DNA of 7,986 bases from SOIA01 sp050116035 (GTDB lineage Bacteria; Acidobacteriota; Aminicenantia; Aminicenantales; Aminicenantaceae), in the NCBI GenBank assembly GCA_050116035.1, contig JASFPJ010000140.1:1-7986 (forward strand), given 5' to 3'. A model generated the notes under the pieces. That model ran no database searches. It was not told the DNA's origin and saw nothing but the letters and a program-made list of their open reading frames with translations. Numbering within the stretch: the first letter of the stretch is position 1; each line of letters opens with the position of its first letter. The position numbers and the translations under genes are program-made. Below, piece by piece: positions 1-7,315 of this stretch.

Positions 1-3
1 CTT

Positions 4-1512
4 CTATTGAGCTGATTTGAACACTCCAGGCCTAATGTTGTCTGGTTTTTCAAAAGTATTATGGACTGTCATTTTATCAGCGGTTAAGACACTTCCCTTG
101 ACATTCTTTACGTTCACACCGCGAAACTCTAAAGTCACCTCAGCAGGATGATTGGGGTCCAAGTTGCAGAGGGAAACGTGGATCTTCCCGTCTTGATCCT
201 GGGATGCCGACGCACTCAGAGAGGGAATCTTTTGGCCTTCATACTCGTATTGACGGCATTCCATATCAACAGGAAGAAGTATCGCATCCTGATGGACCTG
301 GTACATGTCAAAGATATGGTAGGTCGGTGTTACTACCATCTTTTCCTCTTGGGTGAGAATCAAAGATTGGAGCACGTTGATGGTCTGGGCCAGATTAGCC
401 ATTTTTACCCGCTCACAGTGGCTGTTAAAGATATTCAGCACAACTCCAGCCACGACAGCATCTCGCAGCGAATTCTGCTGAAAAAGAAACGAAGGATTGG
501 TTTCTGGCTCGACTTCGTACCAGGTCCCCCATTCATCGACGATCATTCCCACACGTCCTCTCGGATCATATTGATCCATGATCGCCGAATGCCTGGTGAT
601 CAACTCATCCAGGAACTGCGTTTTCTGCAATGTTTCAAACCAATCATTCTCTTCGAACTGGGTGGCGGAGTTCTTGTTTCCCCAACCGCCGGGAACGATA
701 TAATAATGGTAACTCAGACCCGACATCATCCGCCCCGCCTCGCGCATCAGCACTTCGGTCCAGTCATAATTCTCGCCGTATGCCCCGCAAGCGATCCTGT
801 AGATGCGGTTTCCGGAAAAGCTCCGCACATAAGTCTGATAACGGCGGTAAAGATTCGCGTAATGCTCAGGAGTCATGTTCCCCCCGCATCCCCAGTTCTC
901 GTTGCCCACACCAAAGAACCTCAGTTTCCACGGCTCTTCCCGGCCGTTCTTCCTCCGGAGGTCAGCCATCGGACTCTGGCCGTCAAAAGTGATGTACTCG
1001 ATCCATTCCTGCATTTCACGGACCGTCCCACTGCCGACATTCCCGCATATATAGGGTTCACATCCCAATTGCTCACAGAGGTCTAAAAATTCATGCGTGC
1101 CGAAATGATTATTCTCAGTCACCCGGCCCCAATGGGTGTTGATCATGGTCGGACGCTTGTCACGCGGTCCGATTCCGTCTTTCCAGTGATACTCGTCGGC
1201 AAAACATCCTCCTGGCCAGCGGAGAACAGGTATCTTTATCTTTTTTAAAGCCTCGACAATGTCGCTGCGGATCCCACGTACATTTTTGACCGGGCTGTCC
1301 TCCCCTGTCCAATAGCCATCATAGATGCAGCGCCCGAGATGTTCGGAAAAATGCCCATAGATGTTCTTATTGATCCTATCTTTACCCAGATCGGCATTGA
1401 TTATGATCCGGTTTTGAACCTGCTGATCCTCATTATTCACAGCCAGAACAGAACCTAGAGTAACAATGAATACCAATACCAGACAAGATAAGATATATAT
1501 CCACTTTCTCAT
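4..1512 (-). CDS. exported GH51 alpha-L-arabinofuranosidase
   Basis: A 502-residue protein that should remove non-reducing terminal alpha-L-arabinofuranosyl groups from arabinan, arabinoxylan or arabinogalactan fragments, supplying L-arabinose to the divergent operon. Seen: residues 1-24 form a signal peptide (basic MRK, then a hydrophobic core, cleavage likely after SVLA), so it acts in the periplasm or outside. The (beta/alpha)8 catalytic domain follows. RWPGGCFADEYHW (98-110) and GVGNENWGCGG (201-211) are GH51 hallmarks. E205 in GNEN is the predicted acid/base and E327 in VDEWG the predicted nucleophile. The C-terminal roughly 100 residues fit the usual beta-sandwich domain. Length matches the family. 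The ATG is supported by a GGAGGG SD (minus strand, 1523-1518) six to seven bases away. GH51 also contains some endoglucanases, but the arabinose catabolic genes next door favour arabinofuranosidase. Stop is TAG at 6-4, so the gene is complete. Confidence 0.93.
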   Translation of the reverse strand: MRKWIYILSCLVLVFIVTLGSVLAVNNEDQQVQNRIIINADLGKDRINKNIYGHFSEHLGRCIYDGYWTGEDSPVKNVRGIRSDIVEALKKIKIPVLRWPGGCFADEYHWKDGIGPRDKRPTMINTHWGRVTENNHFGTHEFLDLCEQLGCEPYICGNVGSGTVREMQEWIEYITFDGQSPMADLRRKNGREEPWKLRFFGVGNENWGCGGNMTPEHYANLYRRYQTYVRSFSGNRIYRIACGAYGENYDWTEVLMREAGRMMSGLSYHYYIVPGGWGNKNSATQFEENDWFETLQKTQFLDELITRHSAIMDQYDPRGRVGMIVDEWGTWYEVEPETNPSFLFQQNSLRDAVVAGVVLNIFNSHCERVKMANLAQTINVLQSLILTQEEKMVVTPTYHIFDMYQVHQDAILLPVDMECRQYEYEGQKIPSLSASASQDQDGKIHVSLCNLDPNHPAEVTLEFRGVNVKNVKGSVLTADKMTVHNTFEKPDNIRPGVFKSAQ

Positions 1513-1524
1513 GACATCCCTCCT

Positions 1525-1546
1525 CGCCTTTCATCACCGAAAGGCG
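1525..1546 (-). promoter_or_regulatory. 5' leader hairpin or operator ahead of the arabinofuranosidase
   Basis: A perfect 8-bp inverted repeat: CGCCTTTC (1525-1532), a 6-base spacer (1533-1538), and GAAAGGCG (1539-1546). On the minus strand it lies directly upstream of the SD (1523-1518). Its distal end falls about where transcription would start from the predicted minus-strand promoter (about seven bases past the -10 at 1558-1553). It could be a 5'-terminal mRNA hairpin that stabilises the transcript or limits ribosome access, or a DNA operator over +1. The symmetry is seen; the role is inferred. Confidence 0.5.
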
Positions 1547-1552
1547 CGAGTC

Positions 1553-1582
1553 ATTTTAAAAACAGTCTACCTAAGATGTCAA
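1553..1582 (-). promoter_or_regulatory. predicted sigma70-type promoter for the arabinofuranosidase
   Basis: On the minus strand a perfect TTGACA (1582-1577) is followed by an 18-base spacer and TAAAAT (1558-1553), five of six matches to TATAAT. Transcription would start near 1546, giving a leader of about 34 bases that contains the hairpin and the SD. The prediction assumes an E. coli-like housekeeping sigma factor. If the host is a Bacteroidetes with a divergent sigma factor, the consensus match means less. Confidence 0.5.
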
Positions 1583-1629
1583 ATCCTATCCGATTGGACA
1601 CAAAAAGAAGCTCAGTCCTCATTTGACAT
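1576..1629. repeat. 9-bp inverted repeat spanning the divergent -35 elements
   Basis: ATGTCAAAT at 1576-1584 and its exact reverse complement ATTTGACAT at 1621-1629, separated by 36 bases. Each arm contains the TTGACA of one of the two divergent promoters. Arm-to-arm distance is 45 bp. It may simply be two similar -35 elements facing outward, or a pair of half-sites for a shared regulator that controls arabinose release and uptake together. Confidence 0.55.
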
Positions 1630-1652
1630 TCCCATGAAGTTAATAGTAAAAA
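1623..1652 (+). promoter_or_regulatory. predicted promoter for the arabinose operon
   Basis: A perfect TTGACA (1623-1628) is followed by an 18-base spacer and TAAAAA (1647-1652), four of six matches to the -10 consensus. The start point would be near 1659, about 30 bases before the symporter ATG. The -10 is weak, as expected of a promoter needing induction, but another -10 register in this AT-rich stretch is possible. Confidence 0.4.
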
Positions 1653-1688
1653 TAATCCTCTGAAAATGCGGGAGAAAGGGTAAGGATC

Positions 1689-3305
1689 ATGCAATCTTTA
1701 GACTGGATAATCATCGCAATTTATTTTGGCATCATCCTGGGTATCGCCTGGTGGGTCATCCGACAGAAACAGGAGTCTTCAACGCAGTATTTTCTAGCCG
1801 GACGGCATGTGGGCTGGTTCGTGATCGGCGCATCCATCTTCGCTTCCAACATTGGCTCTGAACACGTGGTGGGCCTGGCCGGGACCGCTGCCAAAACCGG
1901 CGTGGCCATGGGACACTATGAGCTCCACGCCTGGTGCATCCTGCTTCTCGGCTGGGTTTTTGTCCCTTTTTACATGCGCAGCAGGGTTTTTACCATGCCG
2001 GAATTCCTGGAGAAGCGATATTCCCCCACTGCCCGCTGGTTTTTATCTTTGATATCTCTGGTGGCCTATGTGCTGACCAAGGTCTCCGTGACCGTTTATG
2101 CCGGGGCCATCGTGTTCCAGGCTTTGTTGGGCACCGAATTCTGGACCGGTGCGCTCATCACAGTGGTGCTGACAGGTATCTACACTATTTTGGGTGGACT
2201 GCGGGCTGTGGTTTACACCGAGGCCCTGCAGGCGATCGTTCTGCTCGTCGGGTCGATCACCGTCACCATCGTTGGCTTGATCAAAATTGGCGGATGGAAC
2301 AACTTGGTCGCTGTGGCGGGAAGCGAGCATCTCAACCTCTTCCTGCCTCTGGACCATCCGGATTTTCCCTGGTTGGGCATGCTCCTGGCCCCACCGATCG
2401 TCGGGATCTGGTACTGGTGCACGGACCAATGCATTGTCCAGCGGGTTCTGGCCGCTAAAAATGAAACTCAAGCCAGACGAGGCTCGATCCTCGCCTCCTA
2501 TTTCAAGCTCTTCCCCTTCTTCATCTTCTTTATTCCTGGAGTGACCGCGTACGCGCTAGCAAAATCAGGACAGCTCGATCTTCCTGTCGCGGATCAGGCC
2601 TTCCCGGCCATGGTCAAGATGCTCCTCCCCGCAGGGATCAGAGGTCTGGTTGTCGGGGGTCTGCTGGCTGCGCTGATGAGTTCTCTCGCCGCTGTCTTCA
2701 ACTCCTGTTCAACCCTCTTCACCATGGATATCTACAAAAAGCTCAAACCGCAGGCCACAGAAAAGACTTTGGTCCTGGTGGGACGTATCGCTACTGGTGT
2801 CGTTGTGGTGTGCGGTATTCTCTGGATCCCGTTGATGAAATTCATCTCCAGTGAGTTGTATCATTACCTGCAAAGCGTCCAGGCTTATTTTGCTCCACCC
2901 ATATTTTCTGTCTTTCTCCTGGGCATATTCTGGAAAAAAATCAACTCGAGAGGTGCGCTCACCGCGCTCATCGGTGGATTTGTCATCGGGATGCTGCGTC
3001 TTGTCGCTGAGATATTTAAAGATGATTTGAGTGGATGGCTGTATACTTTCGCCAATGTGAACTTCCTCTACTTCTGTGTCTATTTGACTCTGTTGTGCAT
3101 AGGGGCGATGATCGTAGTGAGCCTGTTCACGCGAGCCCCCGATTATAAAAAAATTCAAGGATTGACGTATGCGACAACCGTGGCTGAAGACAAAAAGACA
3201 TCTCGGGCGAGCTGGAACAAGCGGGATGTTATTCTCTCCATAATCGTTCTGGTTATCATAGCCTTAGCAATGTTCCTTTTTTCGCCGCTTGTCATAGCCA
3301 AATGA
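1689..3305 (+). CDS. SGLT-type sodium/sugar symporter, probable L-arabinose importer
   Basis: A 538-residue inner-membrane solute:sodium symporter (SSS/SLC5, LeuT fold) with about 14 hydrophobic segments, the last at 513-535 after a charged loop (482-512). It resembles vertebrate SGLT1 and Vibrio vSGLT. From memory of those proteins, the sugar-contact positions of human SGLT1 (N78, H83, E102, K321, Q457) correspond to N54, H59, E78, K273 and Q395, and the Na2 site to A52, I55, A328, S331 and S332. The strings WYWCTDQ (241-247) and NSCSTLFTMDIY (338-349) are also SGLT-like. L-arabinose is D-galactose without C6, so an SGLT-like pocket suits it. Substrate is inferred from the operon; other sugars such as galactose or xylose remain possible. 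The purine-rich GGAGAAAGGG (1671-1680) lies eight bases before the ATG. It is the first gene of the operon. Confidence 0.9.
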   Translation: MQSLDWIIIAIYFGIILGIAWWVIRQKQESSTQYFLAGRHVGWFVIGASIFASNIGSEHVVGLAGTAAKTGVAMGHYELHAWCILLLGWVFVPFYMRSRVFTMPEFLEKRYSPTARWFLSLISLVAYVLTKVSVTVYAGAIVFQALLGTEFWTGALITVVLTGIYTILGGLRAVVYTEALQAIVLLVGSITVTIVGLIKIGGWNNLVAVAGSEHLNLFLPLDHPDFPWLGMLLAPPIVGIWYWCTDQCIVQRVLAAKNETQARRGSILASYFKLFPFFIFFIPGVTAYALAKSGQLDLPVADQAFPAMVKMLLPAGIRGLVVGGLLAALMSSLAAVFNSCSTLFTMDIYKKLKPQATEKTLVLVGRIATGVVVVCGILWIPLMKFISSELYHYLQSVQAYFAPPIFSVFLLGIFWKKINSRGALTALIGGFVIGMLRLVAEIFKDDLSGWLYTFANVNFLYFCVYLTLLCIGAMIVVSLFTRAPDYKKIQGLTYATTVAEDKKTSRASWNKRDVILSIIVLVIIALAMFLFSPLVIAK

Positions 3306-3327
3306 CCCTGAAAAGAGTATTATCAAC

Positions 3328-3360
3328 AGAGGGAAAATAATTTAAATGTCTGATCAATGA
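3328..3360 (+). promoter_or_regulatory. araB translation start region: distant SD and a four-codon mini-ORF
   Basis: The only SD-like motif before araB is AGAGGGA (3328-3334), about 22 bases from the araB ATG (3357), too far for normal initiation. A nearer ATG at 3346, 12 to 13 bases after that motif, opens a mini-ORF coding Met-Ser-Asp-Gln and ending at TGA (3358-3360), which overlaps the araB start as ATGA. Ribosomes could start at 3346, stop, and restart on araB. Alternatively one base has been lost: one more base between 3346 and 3357 would fuse the two into a single reading frame. Confidence 0.5.
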
Positions 3361-5057
3361 AAAAATACGCACTGGGATTAGACTTCGGGACCAACTCCTG
3401 CCGTTCTGTAATCGTGGACCTGACCGACGGCAAAGAGCTTGCCAGCCATGTGTCTGGCTATCCATCTGGCAATGACGGCGTCCTCCTGGACGCTAAAGAC
3501 CCAAATGTCGCCCGGCAAACCCCTGAGGACTACCATCAGAGTCTTGTGGAATCTGTTCAGGAAGCCATGGCTCAAGCGAGGCAGGACAACGCTGAATTCC
3601 ATCCGGAAAACATAATCGGGATTGGTGTAGACACCACCGGGAGCAGTCCCATGCCCGTCAATGACAAAGGGATTCCCCTGGGACTCCTTCCGGAATTCAA
3701 GGATAACCTGAATGCTATGGTCTGGCTGTGGAAAGACCATTCCAGCTACGCGGAGGCCGCTCAAATCACCGAGCAGGCACAGGAAATCCGTCCTCAATTC
3801 CTGGCAAAGGTCGGTGGAACATACTCCTCGGAATGGTTCTGGAGCAAGATCCTTCACTGTAAAAATACGGATCCGGAAGCGTTCAAGGCTGCCCACAGTT
3901 TTGTTGAGTTTTGCGACTATATTCCCGCACTGCTGGCTGGAGACACTCGCCCCGATAAAATCACCCGCAGTGTGTGTGCCGCAGGCCACAAGGCTATGTA
4001 CAATGAAGAATGGGGAGGTTTGCCGGATAAAGAATTTCTCTCGTCAATTGACTCTGAGCTGGGGAAACTCCGTGCCCGGTTGTATGAGAAAGCGGTGCCT
4101 TCTGACCGGCTGGCCGGGCAACTCTCCACGGAATGGGCGGAAAAGCTCGGGCTTAATCCGGGGATTGCCATCGCTGTCGGTGCTTTTGATGCCCATATGG
4201 GAGCGGTCGGTGCCGGAATTAAAGAAGGGACTCTGGTCAAAATCCTGGGCACGAGCACCTGTGATATCATGGTCTTTTCCAAGAAAAAAAGCCTGGCCGA
4301 TATTCCAGGAGTGTGCGGTATTGTGGAGGGTTCTGTGCTCCCGGATTATTATGGTATCGAAGCCGGACAATCCGCTGTTGGAGATATCTTCCTGTGGTTC
4401 GTGAACCACCTAGTTCCGGACAGTTACGGAAAGACAGTGGACGATAAATTTAAAAACCTGGAAAGAGAAGCCTCCAAACAAAAACCCGGAGAACATGGGC
4501 TTCTGGCTCTGGATTGGAATCACGGCAACCGGACCATACTTGTGGATGTCCGTCTGAGCGGGCTGCTCATCGGACAGACACTTCACACTCAGGCCCACGA
4601 GATTTACCGGGCATTGATCGAAGCCACGGCCTTTGGTGCGTTGACCATCATCAACCGCATCGAAGAATACGGAGTGAAAGTCGAAGAAATCGTGAACTGT
4701 GGGGGGCTGGCCGCGAAAAATCCTTTCCTGATGCAGATTTATGCCGATATCACCGGGCGTCCGATGAAAGTTTCGCGCAGCGACCAGACTTGTGCTTTAG
4801 GCGCTGCGATATTCGGAGCGACAGCCGCTGGAAAAGAGAAGGGAGGTTTCTCGACAGTGGAGGAAGCCCAGGAAGCTCTGACTGGTATTAAGGAAACATA
4901 CGAACCTGCCCCTGAAAAACACACTATCTACAAGGAAATGTTCCGTTTATACAGCCAACTGCACGATGCTTTCGGGACAGATTCCTGGTCAGGTATTCTT
5001 TATAATGTCATGAAAGACCTCATCGCACTGAGGGAAAGACAGAGGAAGTCAGAATGA
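3357..5057 (+). CDS. araB: L-ribulokinase
   Basis: A 566-residue cytoplasmic FGGY-family kinase that phosphorylates L-ribulose to L-ribulose 5-phosphate with ATP. It matches the ribulokinase subtype along its whole length: LDFGTNSCR (8-16, ATP phosphate loop), VDTTGS (91-96), WLWKDH (123-128), GGTYSSEWFWSKILH (153-167), AAGHKAMYNEEWGGLP (208-223), GAFDAHMGAVGAG (275-287) with D278 as predicted catalytic base, GTSTCD (298-303), EAGQSA (335-340), and CALGAAIFGA (479-488) near the adenine site. Length agrees with E. coli AraB. The start is fixed because an in-frame stop (TGA, 3351-3353) lies just upstream and the conserved N-terminus begins within six residues. The ATG has no nearby SD (see the start region entry). 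The stop overlaps the araD start (ATGA), implying coupled translation. Confidence 0.96.
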   Translation: MKKYALGLDFGTNSCRSVIVDLTDGKELASHVSGYPSGNDGVLLDAKDPNVARQTPEDYHQSLVESVQEAMAQARQDNAEFHPENIIGIGVDTTGSSPMPVNDKGIPLGLLPEFKDNLNAMVWLWKDHSSYAEAAQITEQAQEIRPQFLAKVGGTYSSEWFWSKILHCKNTDPEAFKAAHSFVEFCDYIPALLAGDTRPDKITRSVCAAGHKAMYNEEWGGLPDKEFLSSIDSELGKLRARLYEKAVPSDRLAGQLSTEWAEKLGLNPGIAIAVGAFDAHMGAVGAGIKEGTLVKILGTSTCDIMVFSKKKSLADIPGVCGIVEGSVLPDYYGIEAGQSAVGDIFLWFVNHLVPDSYGKTVDDKFKNLEREASKQKPGEHGLLALDWNHGNRTILVDVRLSGLLIGQTLHTQAHEIYRALIEATAFGALTIINRIEEYGVKVEEIVNCGGLAAKNPFLMQIYADITGRPMKVSRSDQTCALGAAIFGATAAGKEKGGFSTVEEAQEALTGIKETYEPAPEKHTIYKEMFRLYSQLHDAFGTDSWSGILYNVMKDLIALRERQRKSE

Positions 5058-5764
5058 AAAGACTGGAACTAAAAGAACAGGTCTGGCGCGCTAACCTGGA
5101 TCTCGTCAAGCACAATCTCGTGATCCTGACATGGGGCAATGTCAGCGGCTATGACCAGGAAGAGGGAATAGTGGCGATCAAGCCCAGCGGTGTTTCTTAT
5201 GAGGAGATTATGCCAGACGACATTATTATCGTCGATCTGGAAGGAAAAATCATTGAAGGTGCACTGACTCCCTCATCGGATACGCCTACACATATCGAAC
5301 TCTACAAGACCTTCGAGGGGATTTCAGCCGTGGCGCATACGCATAGTGAATATGCCACAATGTTTGCCCAGGCGAATAAAGAAATTCCTTGTTTGGGGAC
5401 AACCCATGCTGACTATTTCCACGGCCCTATTCCTGTGACACGCTTGATCCGCAAGAAGGAAGTCGAGACAGATTATGAAGTGAACACAGGGAAAGTGATC
5501 ATCGAGCGTTTTTCTGACCTGGATCCTCATGAGATGCCAGCCGTGCTGGTGGCTGGCCATGGCCCTTTCACCTGGGGAAGAAATCCCGATGAAGCGGTCC
5601 AAAACAGCCTGGTATTGGAGAAAGTGGCTAAAATGGCCTGGGGAACGCTGTTACTCAACCAGAAGTGTGACGAAGTCCCAGAATATCTACTGCACAAACA
5701 TCACCGGAGGAGACACGGACCGGATGCCTACTACGGCCAGAAAAAAGGAGCAAAGAATGAATAA
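5054..5764 (+). CDS. araD: L-ribulose-5-phosphate 4-epimerase
   Basis: A 236-residue class II aldolase-family enzyme that inverts C4 of L-ribulose 5-phosphate by retro-aldol cleavage and re-addition, giving D-xylulose 5-phosphate. Seen: TWGNVSG (26-32), IKPSGV (42-47), PSSDTPTH (73-80), HTHSEYAT (95-102), GTTHADYF (115-122), GHGPFTWG (168-175) and HGPDAYYGQ (221-229). Predicted metal ligands are H95, H97 and H169; D76, D120 and Y227 match the catalytic positions known in E. coli AraD (D76, D120, Y229). The HADYF and C-terminal AYYGQ motifs distinguish it from fuculose-phosphate aldolases. The SD AGGAAG (5043-5048) sits five bases before the ATG, inside the end of araB. The last eight bases overlap the next gene. 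UlaF or SgbE-type epimerases share the fold, but araB next door fixes the arabinose assignment. Confidence 0.96.
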   Translation: MKRLELKEQVWRANLDLVKHNLVILTWGNVSGYDQEEGIVAIKPSGVSYEEIMPDDIIIVDLEGKIIEGALTPSSDTPTHIELYKTFEGISAVAHTHSEYATMFAQANKEIPCLGTTHADYFHGPIPVTRLIRKKEVETDYEVNTGKVIIERFSDLDPHEMPAVLVAGHGPFTWGRNPDEAVQNSLVLEKVAKMAWGTLLLNQKCDEVPEYLLHKHHRRRHGPDAYYGQKKGAKNE

Positions 5765-7235
5765 CATACCCAAAATTAACCTTGGAATCGTGGCAGTCAG
5801 CCGGGACTGTTTTCCAGTCGAACTATCAAAAAAGAGAAAAGCCAAAGTCCTCAAAGAATGCCAGACCATGAAGATTCCTCTCACTGATATCGAAACGATT
5901 ATTGAGAATGAGAAGGACACGTTAAAGGCATTGGAGGAGCTCAAGAAGAAGAACGTCAACGCGCTCGTCATCTATCTCGGCAATTTCGGACCTGAAGGGC
6001 CGACAACCTTGTTGGCCCAGAAGTTTGACGGCCCGGTGATGTTTGTGGCCGCCGCAGAAGAGAGCGGAAAAGATTTGATCCAGGGCAGAGGAGATGCCTT
6101 CTGCGGAATGCTCAACGCTTCCTACAATATCGGATTAAGATACCTGAATCCTCATATCCCCGAATATCCTGTCGGAGTGGCTCGGGAAGTGGCGGATATG
6201 GCCAATGAATTCATTCCCGTTGCCAGAGTGATTTCCGGACTTAAAAAGCTCAAGATATTCTCTTTCGGACCCAGGCCTCAGGACTTTTATGCCTGTAATG
6301 CGCCGATCAAGCCCCTGTTCGACCTCGGAGTGGAAGTCATGGAAAATAGCGAACTGGACCTCTATGACATTTTTCTGAAAGCCAAGAATGCACCGGATGT
6401 CAAAAAAGTCACAGCAGACATGGCCAAAGAGCTGAGCAAGGGCAATGCTTATCCGGACTTGCTGGAGAAACTCGCTCAGTATGAAGTGGCTCTGGCTCAA
6501 TTCATGGGAAAAAACCTTGGAGCTTCCGAGTATGGCGTGTTTGCCAATAAATGCTGGCCTGCCTTCGAAAGCTATTTCGGATTCGTCCCCTGCTATGTCA
6601 ATTCACGTCTGGCTTCCAGAGGTATTCCTGTGGCCTGTGAAGTGGATATTTACGGAGCACTGAGTGAATACATGGCTACATGTGCCACCGAGCTTCCCGC
6701 CACACTCCTCGATATCAACAACACGGTCCCTTATGATATGTATGAAGGAGCTAGGGAAAAAGTCAAGAAATATAAGTCCAGTGACCTGTTTATGGGATTC
6801 CACTGCGGGAACACAGCTTCATCCTGTCTTCTCGACGGCGAGATGAAGTACCAACTCATCATGAACCGTTTGATGGAGCCGGGAAAAAAGCCGGATATCA
6901 CGAGGGGAACGCTGGAAGGCCGGATCCGGCCAGGCAATATGACGATCTTCAGATTGCAGTCCACAGCGGATGCGGTTCTCCGGGCTTACATCGCTGAGGG
7001 GGAAGTCCTCGATATCGATCCCAAATCATTCGGCAGCATAGGAGTGTTAGCCGTCAATGAGATGGCTCGCTTTTATCGCCATGGGCTCATAGAAAAAAGA
7101 TTCCCGCACCACACAGCTGTCGCTTTCAAGCACGTCGGCAAAGCGCTTTTCGCTGCATTCAAGATGCTGGGAATCGAAGATATCGGGTTTAACTTTCCGG
7201 AAGGAACACTCTACGACAGCGAAAATCCTTTCTGA
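5757..7235 (+). CDS. L-fucose isomerase-like protein, probable L-arabinose isomerase
   Basis: A 492-residue protein of the FucI-like sugar isomerase family (COG2407 type), not an ortholog of classical AraA. In this operon it should convert L-arabinose to L-ribulose for AraB. Candidate metal ligands are E285 in ACEVDIYGA and D309 in LLDINN: their 24-residue spacing equals that of the Mn2+ ligands E337 and D361 recalled from E. coli FucI. A histidine near the C-terminus (H441 or H442 in FPHHTAVAF) may be the third ligand. GFHCGN (337-342) is a further conserved-looking motif. The start at 5757 is chosen because GGAG (5747-5750) lies six bases upstream, it gives an 8-base stop-start overlap with araD, and residues from INLGIVAVSRDCFP begin the family domain. 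Longer in-frame reading upstream runs through araD and is spurious. A role on L-fucose or another aldose is the main alternative. Confidence 0.85.
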   Translation: MNNIPKINLGIVAVSRDCFPVELSKKRKAKVLKECQTMKIPLTDIETIIENEKDTLKALEELKKKNVNALVIYLGNFGPEGPTTLLAQKFDGPVMFVAAAEESGKDLIQGRGDAFCGMLNASYNIGLRYLNPHIPEYPVGVAREVADMANEFIPVARVISGLKKLKIFSFGPRPQDFYACNAPIKPLFDLGVEVMENSELDLYDIFLKAKNAPDVKKVTADMAKELSKGNAYPDLLEKLAQYEVALAQFMGKNLGASEYGVFANKCWPAFESYFGFVPCYVNSRLASRGIPVACEVDIYGALSEYMATCATELPATLLDINNTVPYDMYEGAREKVKKYKSSDLFMGFHCGNTASSCLLDGEMKYQLIMNRLMEPGKKPDITRGTLEGRIRPGNMTIFRLQSTADAVLRAYIAEGEVLDIDPKSFGSIGVLAVNEMARFYRHGLIEKRFPHHTAVAFKHVGKALFAAFKMLGIEDIGFNFPEGTLYDSENPF

Positions 7236-7263
7236 TTTGAACTGGTAGAATCGGACAACGAGA

Positions 7264-7281
7264 GAACAATTAAGCTTGTTC
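7264..7281. repeat. small inverted repeat after the operon
   Basis: GAACAA (7264-7269), a 6-base loop, and TTGTTC (7276-7281), starting 28 bases after the isomerase stop. The stem is short and no T-run follows, so it is not a convincing intrinsic terminator. It might stabilise the 3' end of the operon transcript. Chance occurrence is possible. Confidence 0.25.
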
Positions 7282-7315
7282 GGAACGTATATTCTTTATT
7301 CGTTCGACTTATACT

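Larger units (their letters stand above)
1689..7235 (+). other. L-arabinose uptake and catabolism operon
   Basis: Four plus-strand genes: symporter, araB, araD, FucI-like isomerase. The symporter-araB gap is 51 bases with no terminator-like hairpin. araB and araD overlap by ATGA (5054-5057), and araD and the isomerase overlap by ATGAATAA (5757-5764). The gene set covers import, isomerisation, phosphorylation and 4-epimerisation, so the products would carry L-arabinose from outside the cell to D-xylulose 5-phosphate. Co-transcription is inferred from spacing and orientation. Confidence 0.85.

Noticed and set aside
148..1086. 312-residue open frame on the plus strand opposite the arabinofuranosidase
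   Set aside because: It lies wholly antisense to a well-conserved GH51 gene, shows no recognisable domain or convincing SD, and is explained by the codon structure of the opposite strand.
1483..1512. Possible lipoprotein signal at LSC (residues 8-10) of the arabinofuranosidase
   Set aside because: The cysteine precedes most of the hydrophobic core, whereas a lipobox cysteine follows it. A type I signal peptide cut after about residue 24 fits better.
1466..1663. 65-residue open frame crossing the divergent promoter region
   Set aside because: It starts inside the antisense of the signal peptide region, lacks similarity and crosses both predicted promoters.
5529..5756. N-terminal extension of the isomerase frame by 76 residues through araD
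   Set aside because: The upstream part overlaps conserved araD coding sequence in another frame and has no family similarity. The ATG at 5757 has a good SD and the family N-terminus.
7264..7281. GAACAA/TTGTTC hairpin as terminator of the arabinose operon
   Set aside because: Only six A/T-rich base pairs and no following T-run. Kept only as a low-confidence repeat.
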